From positions 186,001 through 250,000 of the forward strand of contig NZ_BKCG01000003.1 of NCBI RefSeq assembly GCF_008974325.1: a stretch of 64,000 nt of DNA, in the 5' to 3' direction. The notes below the pieces were generated by a model. The model worked only from the letters and a program-made list of their open reading frames with translations, searched no databases and was not told the DNA's origin. Positions 18,217 through 27,044 of this stretch are shown here, piece by piece. The stretch comes from Patiriisocius marinus (lineage in GTDB: Bacteria > Bacteroidota > Bacteroidia > Flavobacteriales > Flavobacteriaceae). A program made the translations under genes and the position numbers. Position 1 is the stretch's first letter. Each line of letters starts with the position of its first letter.

Positions 18217-18677
18217 TAGCTATAGAAAAAAGTAGCGTCATTACCATCATCAAAGAGTCCGGCTCCTGTTGTGGCTTCACCTTCTTGATTAAAACCTTGT
18301 TTATCGCCTTCGGTCCAAGCGCCAGAAGCTCCTGCACCTCCAAATTGTCCTCCACCAAAACCTCCTTCAAATCCTTCTCTATCGGTAGTTCCAGAAGTAT
18401 TACTTCCTGACAATGTAGTAGCTCTATCGTGATTGTTTCGGTTGTCAATATATGTCTCCGTATTGCGGTGTTCTTCACTGTAGAGGAAAAATTCCCAATA
18501 ACAGTCTTCACATAGTTTTGTAGCATCTAACAAGTGACTATGCGTTTTACAAACATTTTTCTTACAATTAGAACATGTCTTAACAGCCTCGTTTACACAA
18601 GATCTATTCAAGAAAATACCAGATTTTTGTTCGCAGTTCATTGGTTTCATTGAATTAGTTCTAAAAACGGATTTCAT
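18216..18677 (-). CDS. Hypothetical cysteine-rich protein with glycine-rich tail
   Basis: 153 aa. The N-terminal half has a cluster of Cys and His (CEQK, then CSNCKKNVCKTHSHLL, then CEDC) that looks like a treble-clef or B-box zinc site. The second half is disordered and Gly-rich (GGFGGGQFGGAGASG). The most upstream ATG (18677) overlaps the preceding gene by 17 bases; an ATG at 18650 is an equally good start. No family recognised. Conserved position inside a tight glycosyltransferase operon suggests a linked role. Confidence 0.65.
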   Translation of the reverse strand: MKSVFRTNSMKPMNCEQKSGIFLNRSCVNEAVKTCSNCKKNVCKTHSHLLDATKLCEDCYWEFFLYSEEHRNTETYIDNRNNHDRATTLSGSNTSGTTDREGFEGGFGGGQFGGAGASGAWTEGDKQGFNQEGEATTGAGLFDDGNDATFFYS

Positions 18678-19581
18678 TATCGATTGATTTAGTTGTGCTT
18701 TCTAAAGGTTCAAACACTCTATTCTCAATAGCGTATTTAAGCATTTTAGTATAATATGAAACATCATCTTCAACGGTATGAGAGATCTTTTTAAACATCT
18801 CACTTCTTTTTTGCTTCATTTTTATTTTAACAAAGAAATTTTCTGAATCTTCAGAGATCACTATTCCATAAGGGTCTTGCTTAGTTGCAAGTACCGAAGC
18901 GTTTATCACTTTATAATGTGATTTTGGTAAGGTTAAAATAAGTTGGTAAAACAATTTATGTTTAAACTTGACTTTAGTTTTTGTTTTACCACTACTTCTG
19001 CGTTTTGTAGACCGTACTCTTACTGTAATTTGATGCAATGATGCTAGACCTTTTGTACCATCCTTAAATTGGAATTTTAAAGCATACCGTTCTATTTGAT
19101 AAGGTTTATAAACAGTTCCTCTAGATGGATTGATTCCTAAGGTTGTAGGGTTAATATAGTTTGCTTCAGCTTCAATTATTGAATTGTCAATTCGCATTGA
19201 AATTAGTTGCTTATTAATATCTCCTTTTATATGCACGATAAAACGAGCTAAGTGATGGAAGCTAGGAGAGTGGATGAAGTTTTTCTTAAAAGTAGTACTT
19301 AATATTGCATATATAAAAAAACACACAAAAGCACTAATCATAGTAGCTGGCATCAAATTTTCAAAATATTCAAATGTATTTGATTTAAATAATGAAATGA
19401 TAGTGAGTACTGCTAATGTAATAGGTATAAGAAAGATTAAAAGTACAGGACTGTATATTCTACTTTGTCCCGTTAATAAATATTTCTTTATGAAAACAAG
19501 CCAATAACGTGCTGGACGTTTTCCTTGAATCTTTCCTGTTTTTCTAAACAGTTTACCGTCCATTTCTACAAATTTGTCCAT
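18661..19581 (-). CDS. Hypothetical protein with two membrane segments
   Basis: 306 aa. Two hydrophobic helices at about residues 43-63 and 75-95 are followed by a soluble region of about 200 residues with mixed beta strands and a basic stretch STKRRSSGKTKTKVKFKHK. No family recognised. Its start shares one base with the stop of the GT4 gene upstream, and the cysteine-rich gene overlaps its end, so it is translationally embedded in the glycan operon. Confidence 0.7.
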   Translation of the reverse strand: MDKFVEMDGKLFRKTGKIQGKRPARYWLVFIKKYLLTGQSRIYSPVLLIFLIPITLAVLTIISLFKSNTFEYFENLMPATMISAFVCFFIYAILSTTFKKNFIHSPSFHHLARFIVHIKGDINKQLISMRIDNSIIEAEANYINPTTLGINPSRGTVYKPYQIERYALKFQFKDGTKGLASLHQITVRVRSTKRRSSGKTKTKVKFKHKLFYQLILTLPKSHYKVINASVLATKQDPYGIVISEDSENFFVKIKMKQKRSEMFKKISHTVEDDVSYYTKMLKYAIENRVFEPLESTTKSIDNEIRF

Positions 19582-20744
19582 TAGTTTAGCAATTGTAAAT
19601 AGATTGTTTTCATTTTAGATTCTTGGTACTCCCAAAGATAGGAATCTTCAATAGTTTTTTTAGCGCTATTTCCTAACACTCTCATTTTTTCCGAATCACT
19701 TATTAGCGTTCTAATAGTTCTACCTAAAATTTCAGGTCTATCCGGCGGTACTAAAAAACCGTTAACATTATCAGTAATTATATCGCTGCACACAGGTAAA
19801 TTAGATGCTATCACAGGAACGCTATAAGCCATAGATTCAATAATTTTTAAAGGATTACAACCTTGTACTAAATTACGATCGCAAGCACTTAATGGCGCAA
19901 TAGTACATTGTGCATTAATAATAACTTGTGCTAATTTATCCTTAGACAATTCGTACTGCCATTCAACATATTTTTCAATGCCAATTTGCGTAGCCAATTT
20001 TTGATAGGTAAGGACTCTTTTTTCTGGAATTGAAGTACAAATTATCAATTTCAAATCTAAATCAACCAACTCTTTATAGGCCTTAAATAATGTCTTTATC
20101 CCTTGCCATTTCTGTAATGCTCCAAAATACAGTATATACTTTTCTACATTTTTATTTTTGGTAGCAGGATGAATTTCAACACCATTATGGATGTGTGTAA
20201 TTATAGCTTCGGAAATATTAAAGCGGGAAACGATATAGTTTTTTGTAATGAGCGAAGGCGTTATAATAGCTGAACTTTCTGTGATGCATTGTTGTTCTAA
20301 TTTGGCTATTTTATGTAGTGTGTTTTGGGGTATTTTTGGATAGCGGGAGGGAAGTTCAATACTAGCAAAACTGTTAACTTCAAAAACTGTTTTAAAACTT
20401 TTACTACTTGCTAATACAGGGATTCCGCCCCAGATATCTCTAAAGTGAACTAATTGAATCTGTTCACAAACCGGAAGCGCTATAATTTTAGCTACAAAGG
20501 CTTTAAACTTTGTTGTCCGTTCTAGAAAGTTAACTACTTTTTCCTTAAACCGATACACAAAAATATTGCGTTCCTTATCAAATTGAACAGCTGGCATATC
20601 ATCATTTCCTAAACAAATTAAAACACCCACATCAAAGGTATTTTGTAATGCTTTTAGGCAGTGATTAATATGTGTAGCAGCTCCTTTTTGAGATGGAAAC
20701 AAATCAAAGGCTATATAGATGTATGCTGGTTTTGGAGAACTCAA
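19581..20744 (-). CDS. Glycosyltransferase family 4 (first gene of operon)
   Basis: 387 aa GT-B protein, beginning KPAYIYIAFDLFPSQKGAATH, a typical acceptor-domain loop with SQKGAATH. ILYFGALQKWQGIKTLFKAY and the donor-site segment CNPLKIIESMAYSVPVIAS (with E-x7-type spacing) identify GT4. First of six overlapping reverse-strand genes ending at 15732. The intergenic region to 20920 is the likely promoter region. Confidence 0.85.
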   Translation of the reverse strand: MSSPKPAYIYIAFDLFPSQKGAATHINHCLKALQNTFDVGVLICLGNDDMPAVQFDKERNIFVYRFKEKVVNFLERTTKFKAFVAKIIALPVCEQIQLVHFRDIWGGIPVLASSKSFKTVFEVNSFASIELPSRYPKIPQNTLHKIAKLEQQCITESSAIITPSLITKNYIVSRFNISEAIITHIHNGVEIHPATKNKNVEKYILYFGALQKWQGIKTLFKAYKELVDLDLKLIICTSIPEKRVLTYQKLATQIGIEKYVEWQYELSKDKLAQVIINAQCTIAPLSACDRNLVQGCNPLKIIESMAYSVPVIASNLPVCSDIITDNVNGFLVPPDRPEILGRTIRTLISDSEKMRVLGNSAKKTIEDSYLWEYQESKMKTIYLQLLN

Positions 20745-20919
20745 TGTATTGGAATACGTGTTCGTTTAAAAAGTCTAGAACAATATACAAATCAAATGAA
20801 TGAACGATGTGAAATTCTGCTTCAAATTGTTTCGATTCTTAAAATTTCAGAATAAAAAAACTTACGAAAAGAAGGAATTTAAATTATGTGTAGTCTAAAT
20901 AAGTATAAACAATAAAACA

Positions 20920-21219
20920 ATGAAAAATTTGAAAACAACCCTAGCATTAGCAGCTCTAGTAATTTTTGCAGCTTCTTGTGGATCTGGTTCAGAAAGTACT
21001 TCTCAAGAAGGAAAACAAGGCCAAGGACAGAAAGATGCAGCGACACTTATTAAAGAAATGGATACTAATAATGACGGAATGCTCTCTAAAGCAGAAGTTA
21101 AAGGTCCATTAGCAAACGATTTTTCTAAAATTGATTCAAACAGCGATGGTAACATATCACTAACCGAATTAAAAAATGCTCCTAAACCACAAGGAGGAAA
21201 ACCACCTAGAAGAAATTAA
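20920..21219 (+). CDS. EF-hand lipoprotein
   Basis: 99 aa. Lipobox AASC (Cys20), a linker, then two EF-hand loops: DTNNDGMLSKAE and DSNSDGNISLTE, both with the D-x-N/D-x-D-G-x-I/L-x3-E calcium pattern. The C-terminus is Pro/Gly/basic. Calcium-binding periplasmic-face lipoprotein. First of four same-strand genes (EF-hand, YHYH, YwqK-like, SCO) with short or overlapping junctions. Confidence 0.88.
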   Translation: MKNLKTTLALAALVIFAASCGSGSESTSQEGKQGQGQKDAATLIKEMDTNNDGMLSKAEVKGPLANDFSKIDSNSDGNISLTELKNAPKPQGGKPPRRN

Positions 21220-21236
21220 TCCCTAAAACCAAAACT

Positions 21237-22070
21237 ATGACATTAGTAACAAACAAAGTAAAATTTCTAACCATCGCATTTTTTGCATCAATGACATTAT
21301 TCACAGCTTGTGGAGATGATGATAGTGATGTAACTGTAGTAAGCGACGATGATGATGATACAGTAACTGAATTACACGCTGCATTTGCAGAATTTGACAC
21401 AGATAATTTAACCATTATGTTGAGTGGATCTAACGTGGTGATAGAATCTAACGGGTTACCTAACCATACATCACCATATTGGTCTAATACAACAGCTCGT
21501 GAAACGGACGGTATTTCAACACCAGCTTCGGCTGAAAATCATCCATTATTTGTGGAGCCAACAGTAACCTCATATGAGCAAATGGCGCCAGGTAATATTG
21601 ATGATTTTAATGGGTCTTTTTCATTAACAATTCCTGCGAGTCCTGCACTTGCTTCAAGTACAACTGCAACAGGATTAGGACCTATTGGTATTGCTGTTAG
21701 TGGTGCAATGATTTATGACGATCAAGAAGGACCAAACGTTCCTTTAGATAATGCTGTACCTTCATTAGACTATTCTGCGGCGCATACAGGACCTCAGAGT
21801 TACCATTACCACCTTGAGCCTAAAGCGTTTTCAAATGATGACGATGCCTTAATTGGTATTATCAGTGACGGATTTTTCGTGTATGGAAGAAAATGTGATT
21901 CAACAGGAGCATATCCTACAGATTTAGATAGTTCTGGAGGACACACGTCAACTACGCAGCATACTGATACTGCTGAGTACCATTACCACATACAGAACGA
22001 AACGTATTTAAATGAATATTACATCATATTTCCAGGAGATTATCAAGGTACGCCAAACACTATACAATAG
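21237..22070 (+). CDS. YHYH domain lipoprotein
   Basis: 277 aa. Signal peptide with lipobox FTAC, followed by an acidic Asp-rich linker. It contains two YHYH motifs (SYHYHLEP and EYHYHIQN), giving this family its name, and the region CDSTGAYPTDLDSSGGHTS seen in related proteins. The histidine-rich motifs suggest metal binding. The neighbouring SCO protein is a copper-handling family, which suggests, but does not prove, a copper-related role. Confidence 0.82.
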   Translation: MTLVTNKVKFLTIAFFASMTLFTACGDDDSDVTVVSDDDDDTVTELHAAFAEFDTDNLTIMLSGSNVVIESNGLPNHTSPYWSNTTARETDGISTPASAENHPLFVEPTVTSYEQMAPGNIDDFNGSFSLTIPASPALASSTTATGLGPIGIAVSGAMIYDDQEGPNVPLDNAVPSLDYSAAHTGPQSYHYHLEPKAFSNDDDALIGIISDGFFVYGRKCDSTGAYPTDLDSSGGHTSTTQHTDTAEYHYHIQNETYLNEYYIIFPGDYQGTPNTIQ

Positions 22071-22674
22071 TCTGTTTGTAGTAAGTTGTTGTATGCTAAT
22101 TAGTTGTAATAATATAGCGACAACTAAAGAGGAGGGAAGCAGTACTTCGGAAATTTTAAACACCGAAACACTCGCCGAAATTTCAATATCGCAACTTACA
22201 CTTCATCCTAATGAAGGGCTTCTTTATCAAAACGAGAAGCCCTTTACTGGGATAGCAGTTTCAAAGTACCCAAACGGAATACCGTCGGAAAAAGTCACGT
22301 ATTTAAATGGGATTAAAAACGGACTTCAAACTAAGTGGTTTGCAGATGGAATTAAAAGTTTTGAAACTACTTATACAAACGGTAAACGTAATGGAACCAG
22401 TACCACTTGGTGGAAAAATGGGAAACTTCGCTCGCAAGGAAGTTACACTAATGGGATAGCACAGGGCACCCACGAACAATGGTATATTAGTGGAGCTCCT
22501 TTTAAAAAACTCAGTTTAGTAAACGGAAAAGAAGAAGGCCTCCAACAATCGTGGCGAGAAAACGGTAAAATTTACAATAATTATGAAGCAAAAAACGGAC
22601 GCATATTTGGGCTTAAAAGAGCAAACCTTTGTTTTCAACTTGAAGATGGTGTTATTACAACTACTGCTAGGTAG
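22012..22674 (+). CDS. YwqK-like MORN-repeat lipoprotein
   Basis: 220 aa with several degenerate MORN-like repeats: NGIKNGLQTKWFADGIKSFE, NGKRNGTSTTWWKNGKLRSQ and NGIAQGTHEQWYISGA. The frame opens at ATG 22012 inside the YHYH gene (59-base overlap); a signal peptide and lipobox (LISC) follow. An ATG at 22093 would leave almost no signal peptide, so the overlap is probably real. Such proteins are often labelled as toxin-antitoxin YwqK antitoxins by homology, but the label has little functional support. Confidence 0.75.
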   Translation: MNITSYFQEIIKVRQTLYNSLFVVSCCMLISCNNIATTKEEGSSTSEILNTETLAEISISQLTLHPNEGLLYQNEKPFTGIAVSKYPNGIPSEKVTYLNGIKNGLQTKWFADGIKSFETTYTNGKRNGTSTTWWKNGKLRSQGSYTNGIAQGTHEQWYISGAPFKKLSLVNGKEEGLQQSWRENGKIYNNYEAKNGRIFGLKRANLCFQLEDGVITTTAR

Positions 22675-23302
22675 CATCTTTTTGTGTAGTATTTCGTGCA
22701 CAGAAAGTACCGCTAAAACTACTAGTCGTGTTGCACAATTACCATATTATACAGAGGCTTCATTTACTCCACAATGGTTAGATCCATCTGTAGATACTAT
22801 AGCACAAATCCATACGGTACCAGCCTTTAATTTAACAAACCAAAACAACGAAGCAATTACTGAAGCAACGGTAGCGGGTAAAATATATGTAACCGATTTC
22901 TTTTTTACTTTCTGTACAGGAATCTGTCCTAAAATGACAGATAATATGAAACTAGTACAAGATGCTTTTAAAGATGATCCTAACGTGTTATTGCTTTCGC
23001 ACTCAGTTACACCAGAACACGATACTCCTGAAATTTTAAAAGAGTTTGCTGAAGCTAAAGATGTAATTGATGGGAAATGGCATTTAGTTACTGGACCAAG
23101 AAACGAAATTTACGACTTAGGCCGTAACCAATATTTTGTAGAAGAAGATTTAGGTTTAGATAAAACTGAAGCCGATTTTCTACACACTGAAAATTTTATA
23201 CTTGTAGATAGCAATAGACATATTCGTGGTATTTATAACGGACTAAACAAGGTATCTATCGCGCAACTTATAGCAGATATTAAAACCCTAAAAGCAGAAT
23301 AG
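22646..23302 (+). CDS. SCO1/SenC family lipoprotein (copper chaperone/thioredoxin-like)
   Basis: 218 aa from ATG 22646, which gives a clean lipoprotein signal (MVLLQLLLGSIFLCSISC). The open frame extends to 22583, adding 21 residues without a signal-like character. The copper-binding motif is CTGIC (Cys90, Cys94) and the distal histidine is in DFLHTENFILVD (His180). SCO proteins deliver copper to cytochrome oxidase CuA or act as thiol oxidoreductases. Overlaps the YwqK-like gene end by 29 bases. Confidence 0.88.
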   Translation: MVLLQLLLGSIFLCSISCTESTAKTTSRVAQLPYYTEASFTPQWLDPSVDTIAQIHTVPAFNLTNQNNEAITEATVAGKIYVTDFFFTFCTGICPKMTDNMKLVQDAFKDDPNVLLLSHSVTPEHDTPEILKEFAEAKDVIDGKWHLVTGPRNEIYDLGRNQYFVEEDLGLDKTEADFLHTENFILVDSNRHIRGIYNGLNKVSIAQLIADIKTLKAE

Positions 23303-23308
23303 GGGACT

Positions 23309-24457
23309 TTACTTAAAAATTATAGCCAACTCTTTTTTGAGTTGGTTTACTGAAATTTTATCTTTTATAATCTTTCCATCTTTATCAATTAAAACCATAT
23401 GCGGAATTGCTCGCGCTCCAAACTGACTCGCTATAGTCATTTGGTTGTCATAAATATGGTTCCAATCTAGCATATTGTCTTCTTGAATACCTTGACGCCA
23501 AGCAGCTTGAGTGCGATCTTCTGAAACGGTAATAATATCAAAACCCAGCTTGTTATACTGTTGGTATATATACTTAATTTCCGGAGTCACCATACGGCAA
23601 GGTTTACACCAACTTGCCCAGAAATCTACTAACACCGCCTTGTTACCTTTTAATACTGAAGTTAGCGCTAAGTTTGTACCCGAAAGTGATTCGCCTGAAA
23701 ACTGTGGCGCAGCTACACGATATACTTTTCGTTTTGCTGCAACTTTTTCTTCAGCTGCAATTTTATCATCTTCCGCTTTTTGTAGTACAGCAATGGTTGT
23801 AGTTAATGTGTTGATTAACTGCGAGTTTTTAGCATTTTTAGTGCGTTCCGTTAAAGCTATTAAATCCTCTAGCGGTAATGAAACTGCTGCAATTGCCATA
23901 GAAGAGAGCACGTTATCTTTATTTTTTTCTATAAAAGAAACAGCATATTCCGTTTCTAATTGTGAAATTGAATCTAATGAAAATAGTAACTCTTTATCGG
24001 TAATTGTCGCTAAAGAAAACTTCTTTAAAACCGAAAGTCGCTGTGCATTAGCAATAGCTTCGTCACGTTTATAGGTAGCTAATTTGGTATTTAAATCACC
24101 ACCAGTAATCAGTACATCTGAATCATTCATAAGCACATTAAAAGCCATATTCTCAAGTAGAATTGCATACGACGGTGTTGATGTATCAAAAACCAAGTTG
24201 TACATATTGGGTTCCCCAATAGAACCTTTTAATAAAAAACTATTATTGGTAACCTTAGACGAATCTACACGTTTGTTAGCTGTATCTACCAAATACACCA
24301 TAGTCGCGTTTGAATTAGCCACAGAACCAGAAATACTATAACCGTTAATTGTTGAAGTGGTATCTACCTGAGTATTTTTTTCTTGACAGCTTACTGTAAT
24401 TAATAATAAACATAATCCAATAATTAAGAACTGTGTATTAGTAGTTAGTAACTTCAT
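23309..24457 (-). CDS. TlpA-type thioredoxin lipoprotein with DUF4369-like N-terminal domain
   Basis: 382 aa from ATG 24457, chosen because it yields a standard lipoprotein signal ending LLITVSC (Cys24); the open frame reaches 24547 but those residues are not signal-like. The N-terminal region (about 30-140) resembles the DUF4369 domain (GYSISGSVANSNATMVYLVD) and the C-terminal domain is a thioredoxin fold with the redox pair WCKPC (Cys284, Cys287) and a cis-Pro in RAIPHMVLID. Periplasmic disulfide reductase, common in Bacteroidetes. Convergent with the SCO gene. Confidence 0.87.
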   Translation of the reverse strand: MKLLTTNTQFLIIGLCLLLITVSCQEKNTQVDTTSTINGYSISGSVANSNATMVYLVDTANKRVDSSKVTNNSFLLKGSIGEPNMYNLVFDTSTPSYAILLENMAFNVLMNDSDVLITGGDLNTKLATYKRDEAIANAQRLSVLKKFSLATITDKELLFSLDSISQLETEYAVSFIEKNKDNVLSSMAIAAVSLPLEDLIALTERTKNAKNSQLINTLTTTIAVLQKAEDDKIAAEEKVAAKRKVYRVAAPQFSGESLSGTNLALTSVLKGNKAVLVDFWASWCKPCRMVTPEIKYIYQQYNKLGFDIITVSEDRTQAAWRQGIQEDNMLDWNHIYDNQMTIASQFGARAIPHMVLIDKDGKIIKDKISVNQLKKELAIIFK

Positions 24458-24586
24458 AGATTTGGAATTAAATGAATAAGTTTTTAAAAAACGAGAATTC
24501 AAAGATAAGATTCTGAAGAGTAGTATTTTCATTAATTTAAAGAACACAATTAAATACTAGTAAAAGGGAAGTTCCTATTAACTTCA

Positions 24587-25359
<773 letters not shown>

Positions 25360-25392
25360 AGAAAAAAAGTTTTGATTTTTTAAATTTTGCTT

Positions 25393-25749
25393 TTAAAACT
25401 TACTCTCCTTCAACTCCTTCTCTAATATCGCAATACGTTTTTCATACTGCTCCACGAGTTTTTCTGAAAGATAATTGATGGTGTTTATCGTACCGTTATT
25501 TTGCAAGGCCAAACCTCCATTTTGTTCATGATTTTCTTGCTTATTGGGTGATTCTTTTACAAAGTACTCTGGCGTCACCTCAAAAACCTCTGCTAGACTC
25601 CCAAGATGGGTAGCCCAAGACTGGCTTTTACCGTTTTCCATGCGCTCGTAGGCAGAGCGAGATATATTTAACCGGTCTGCAATTTCTTCTTGAGAAAAAC
25701 CTCTTAACTCTCTAAGCCCTTTTATGCGTTTCGCTACAACTTCTTTCAT
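25393..25749 (-). CDS. XRE family helix-turn-helix regulator
   Basis: 118 aa. N-terminal HTH domain with RELRGFSQEEIADRLNISRS, then the usual RMENGKSQSWATHLGSLAEV and FEVTPEYF. The C-terminus is a predicted coiled coil (EQYEKRIAILEKELKES) which may dimerise. It is divergent from the small GG-leader peptide gene, with 166 bases between starts, and is the obvious candidate regulator of module 1. The matching regulator of module 2 lies at 33870. Confidence 0.88.
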   Translation of the reverse strand: MKEVVAKRIKGLRELRGFSQEEIADRLNISRSAYERMENGKSQSWATHLGSLAEVFEVTPEYFVKESPNKQENHEQNGGLALQNNGTINTINYLSEKLVEQYEKRIAILEKELKESKF

Positions 25750-25839
25750 ATTTCTTGCCCGAGAATGGGGTATTTAATTAATTTACATATTACAAAGTAT
25801 AAAGGTACTGCTTTTAAGCAAAATAAAAACAGGGCGCAA

Positions 25840-25858
25840 TTGCTCTTTTTTTGAGCAA
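25840..25858. promoter_or_regulatory. Candidate operator in the divergent XRE/precursor region
   Basis: TTGCTC (25840-25845), seven T, GAGCAA (25853-25858): perfect 6-bp inverted arms. It lies upstream of TAAGTTTG (25879-25886), a match to the Bacteroidetes -7 promoter element, in front of the precursor gene. The position upstream of the promoter core would fit an activator site. Confidence 0.45.
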
Positions 25859-25915
25859 GGAGTAATAAAAAAACGTTTTAAGTTTGGGTCTATTGTTAAC
25901 TTAAAAATTTTTATT

Positions 25916-26104
25916 ATGAGTAAATTAAGCTTTGAGGCTTTGCAACAAAGAGCAGCTTCAACAAATCAAGATGAATTATTAACAAGCGTAAGTGGCGGTA
26001 CTTTTGGGGATTGTCATCCAGACCCTACTCCACCTGCAGATGTTGATCCTAGTGACGGAGTCTTTGAAATAATATGGAACAATTGGAATATAATATTTAA
26101 TTAA
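25916..26104 (+). CDS. GG-leader precursor peptide (module 1)
   Basis: 62 aa. The first 29 residues are a charged amphipathic leader beginning MSKLSFEALQQRAASTNQDE and ending SVSGG, the double-glycine cleavage site recognised by C39 peptidases. The presumed core (33 residues) begins TFGDCHPDPTPPADVDPSDG and is unusual: rich in Asp and Pro with one Cys and three Trp/aromatic residues near the end. A C39-peptidase exporter is encoded at 28995, supporting the call. Followed by a strong terminator, so the peptide can be expressed above the downstream genes. Confidence 0.8.
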   Translation: MSKLSFEALQQRAASTNQDELLTSVSGGTFGDCHPDPTPPADVDPSDGVFEIIWNNWNIIFN

Positions 26105-26130
26105 AATATTATTAACTTGAAACATTTTTG

Positions 26131-26162
26131 AATCCAGTAATTTAAAATTACTGGATTTTTTG
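26131..26162 (+). terminator. Terminator after the module 1 precursor gene
   Basis: Inverted repeat AATCCAGTAATTT / AAATTACTGGATT (26131-26156) then a T run. It separates the small precursor gene from the modification and export genes, as in many peptide operons where partial read-through sets expression ratios. Confidence 0.85.
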
Positions 26163-26225
26163 ACGATTAATTTAAAATTATACTAATCTATAAATTTTTA
26201 AAACTGGAATACCAATAAATTAGTT

Positions 26226-26948
26226 ATGAAATTTATAAAAGATCTATTTTATTTAGTAAAGTATGGAAAGATAGAATGTAATAATTCGATTAATAAACAT
26301 AAAAATTTCATTATGAAATTTGTTGTTGCGTTTTTCTTTTTTAAAATTTTGTCTTTGATAACAATAATCTTTATTTCTAAACTAGGATTTTTTGATTACC
26401 CTTTGAAAGGAAAAATTGATACATTTAATAATTTAAAAATAATTAATAAATTAATAATCGGTGTTTTAATTGCTCCAATATTAGAAGAGCTTCTATTCAG
26501 ATTATCACTGATATATAGTAAATTCAATATATCAATTACATTGACTATTTTTTCTTATTATATAGTTTCTAAATTTTTAGGACTAAATATATTTGAATTT
26601 GAAAACATTATTTTAAGAATATTTATTGCGATATCAGCCGGTTATTTTTGTTTTAAAATATTAAACAATAGTATTAAAATAGATGAGAAATTAAAAAAAA
26701 CTTTCAGCGAATACAATCGAAGTATTGTATATTTTTCAATATTATTATTTGCATTTTCTCATTTGTTTAATTATGATTTAACTTATGAAATTATTTTATA
26801 CTCGCCCTTAATATTACTTCCACAATTTATTTCATCTATATTTTATTCATATGCAAGATTATATAAGAATATTTTTTATTCTATTACACTTCACTCTTTA
26901 ACAAATTCCGTCAATTTAGTTATCCCATTACTAATTAAATTTTTATGA
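26226..26948 (+). CDS. CPBP family intramembrane metalloprotease
   Basis: 240 aa, about six membrane helices, very AT-rich. The three CPBP/Abi motifs are present: Glu87-Glu88-x3-Arg92 in ILEELLFRL, Phe-x3-His179 in FAFSHL, and His223-x3-Asn227 in LHSLTNSVN. These proteases cleave membrane substrates and are frequent in bacteriocin clusters, as immunity or maturation factors. Placed between the precursor and the HExxH-type enzyme, it probably serves the same module; which role cannot be decided. Confidence 0.85.
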   Translation: MKFIKDLFYLVKYGKIECNNSINKHKNFIMKFVVAFFFFKILSLITIIFISKLGFFDYPLKGKIDTFNNLKIINKLIIGVLIAPILEELLFRLSLIYSKFNISITLTIFSYYIVSKFLGLNIFEFENIILRIFIAISAGYFCFKILNNSIKIDEKLKKTFSEYNRSIVYFSILLFAFSHLFNYDLTYEIILYSPLILLPQFISSIFYSYARLYKNIFYSITLHSLTNSVNLVIPLLIKFL

Positions 26949-27044
26949 TTAAAATTCGATCCTGAAAAATGAGAGTTTATTACTAAAATTGGGATAAAAT
27001 ATATATCTGCTTTTACCTATTTTCATAATTAAAAAAAATATAAT

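Noticed and set aside
23326-23345. Hairpin CCAACTC / GAGTTGG as a terminator between SCO and TlpA genes
   Set aside because: It lies inside the coding end of the TlpA gene (NQLKKELA) and could be chance; weak as a terminator for either gene.
25870-25879. AAAACGTTTT as a third LacI operator
   Set aside because: Only the inner 10-11 bases match the 18-bp palindrome at 54187; the outer arms differ and the LacI locus is far away.
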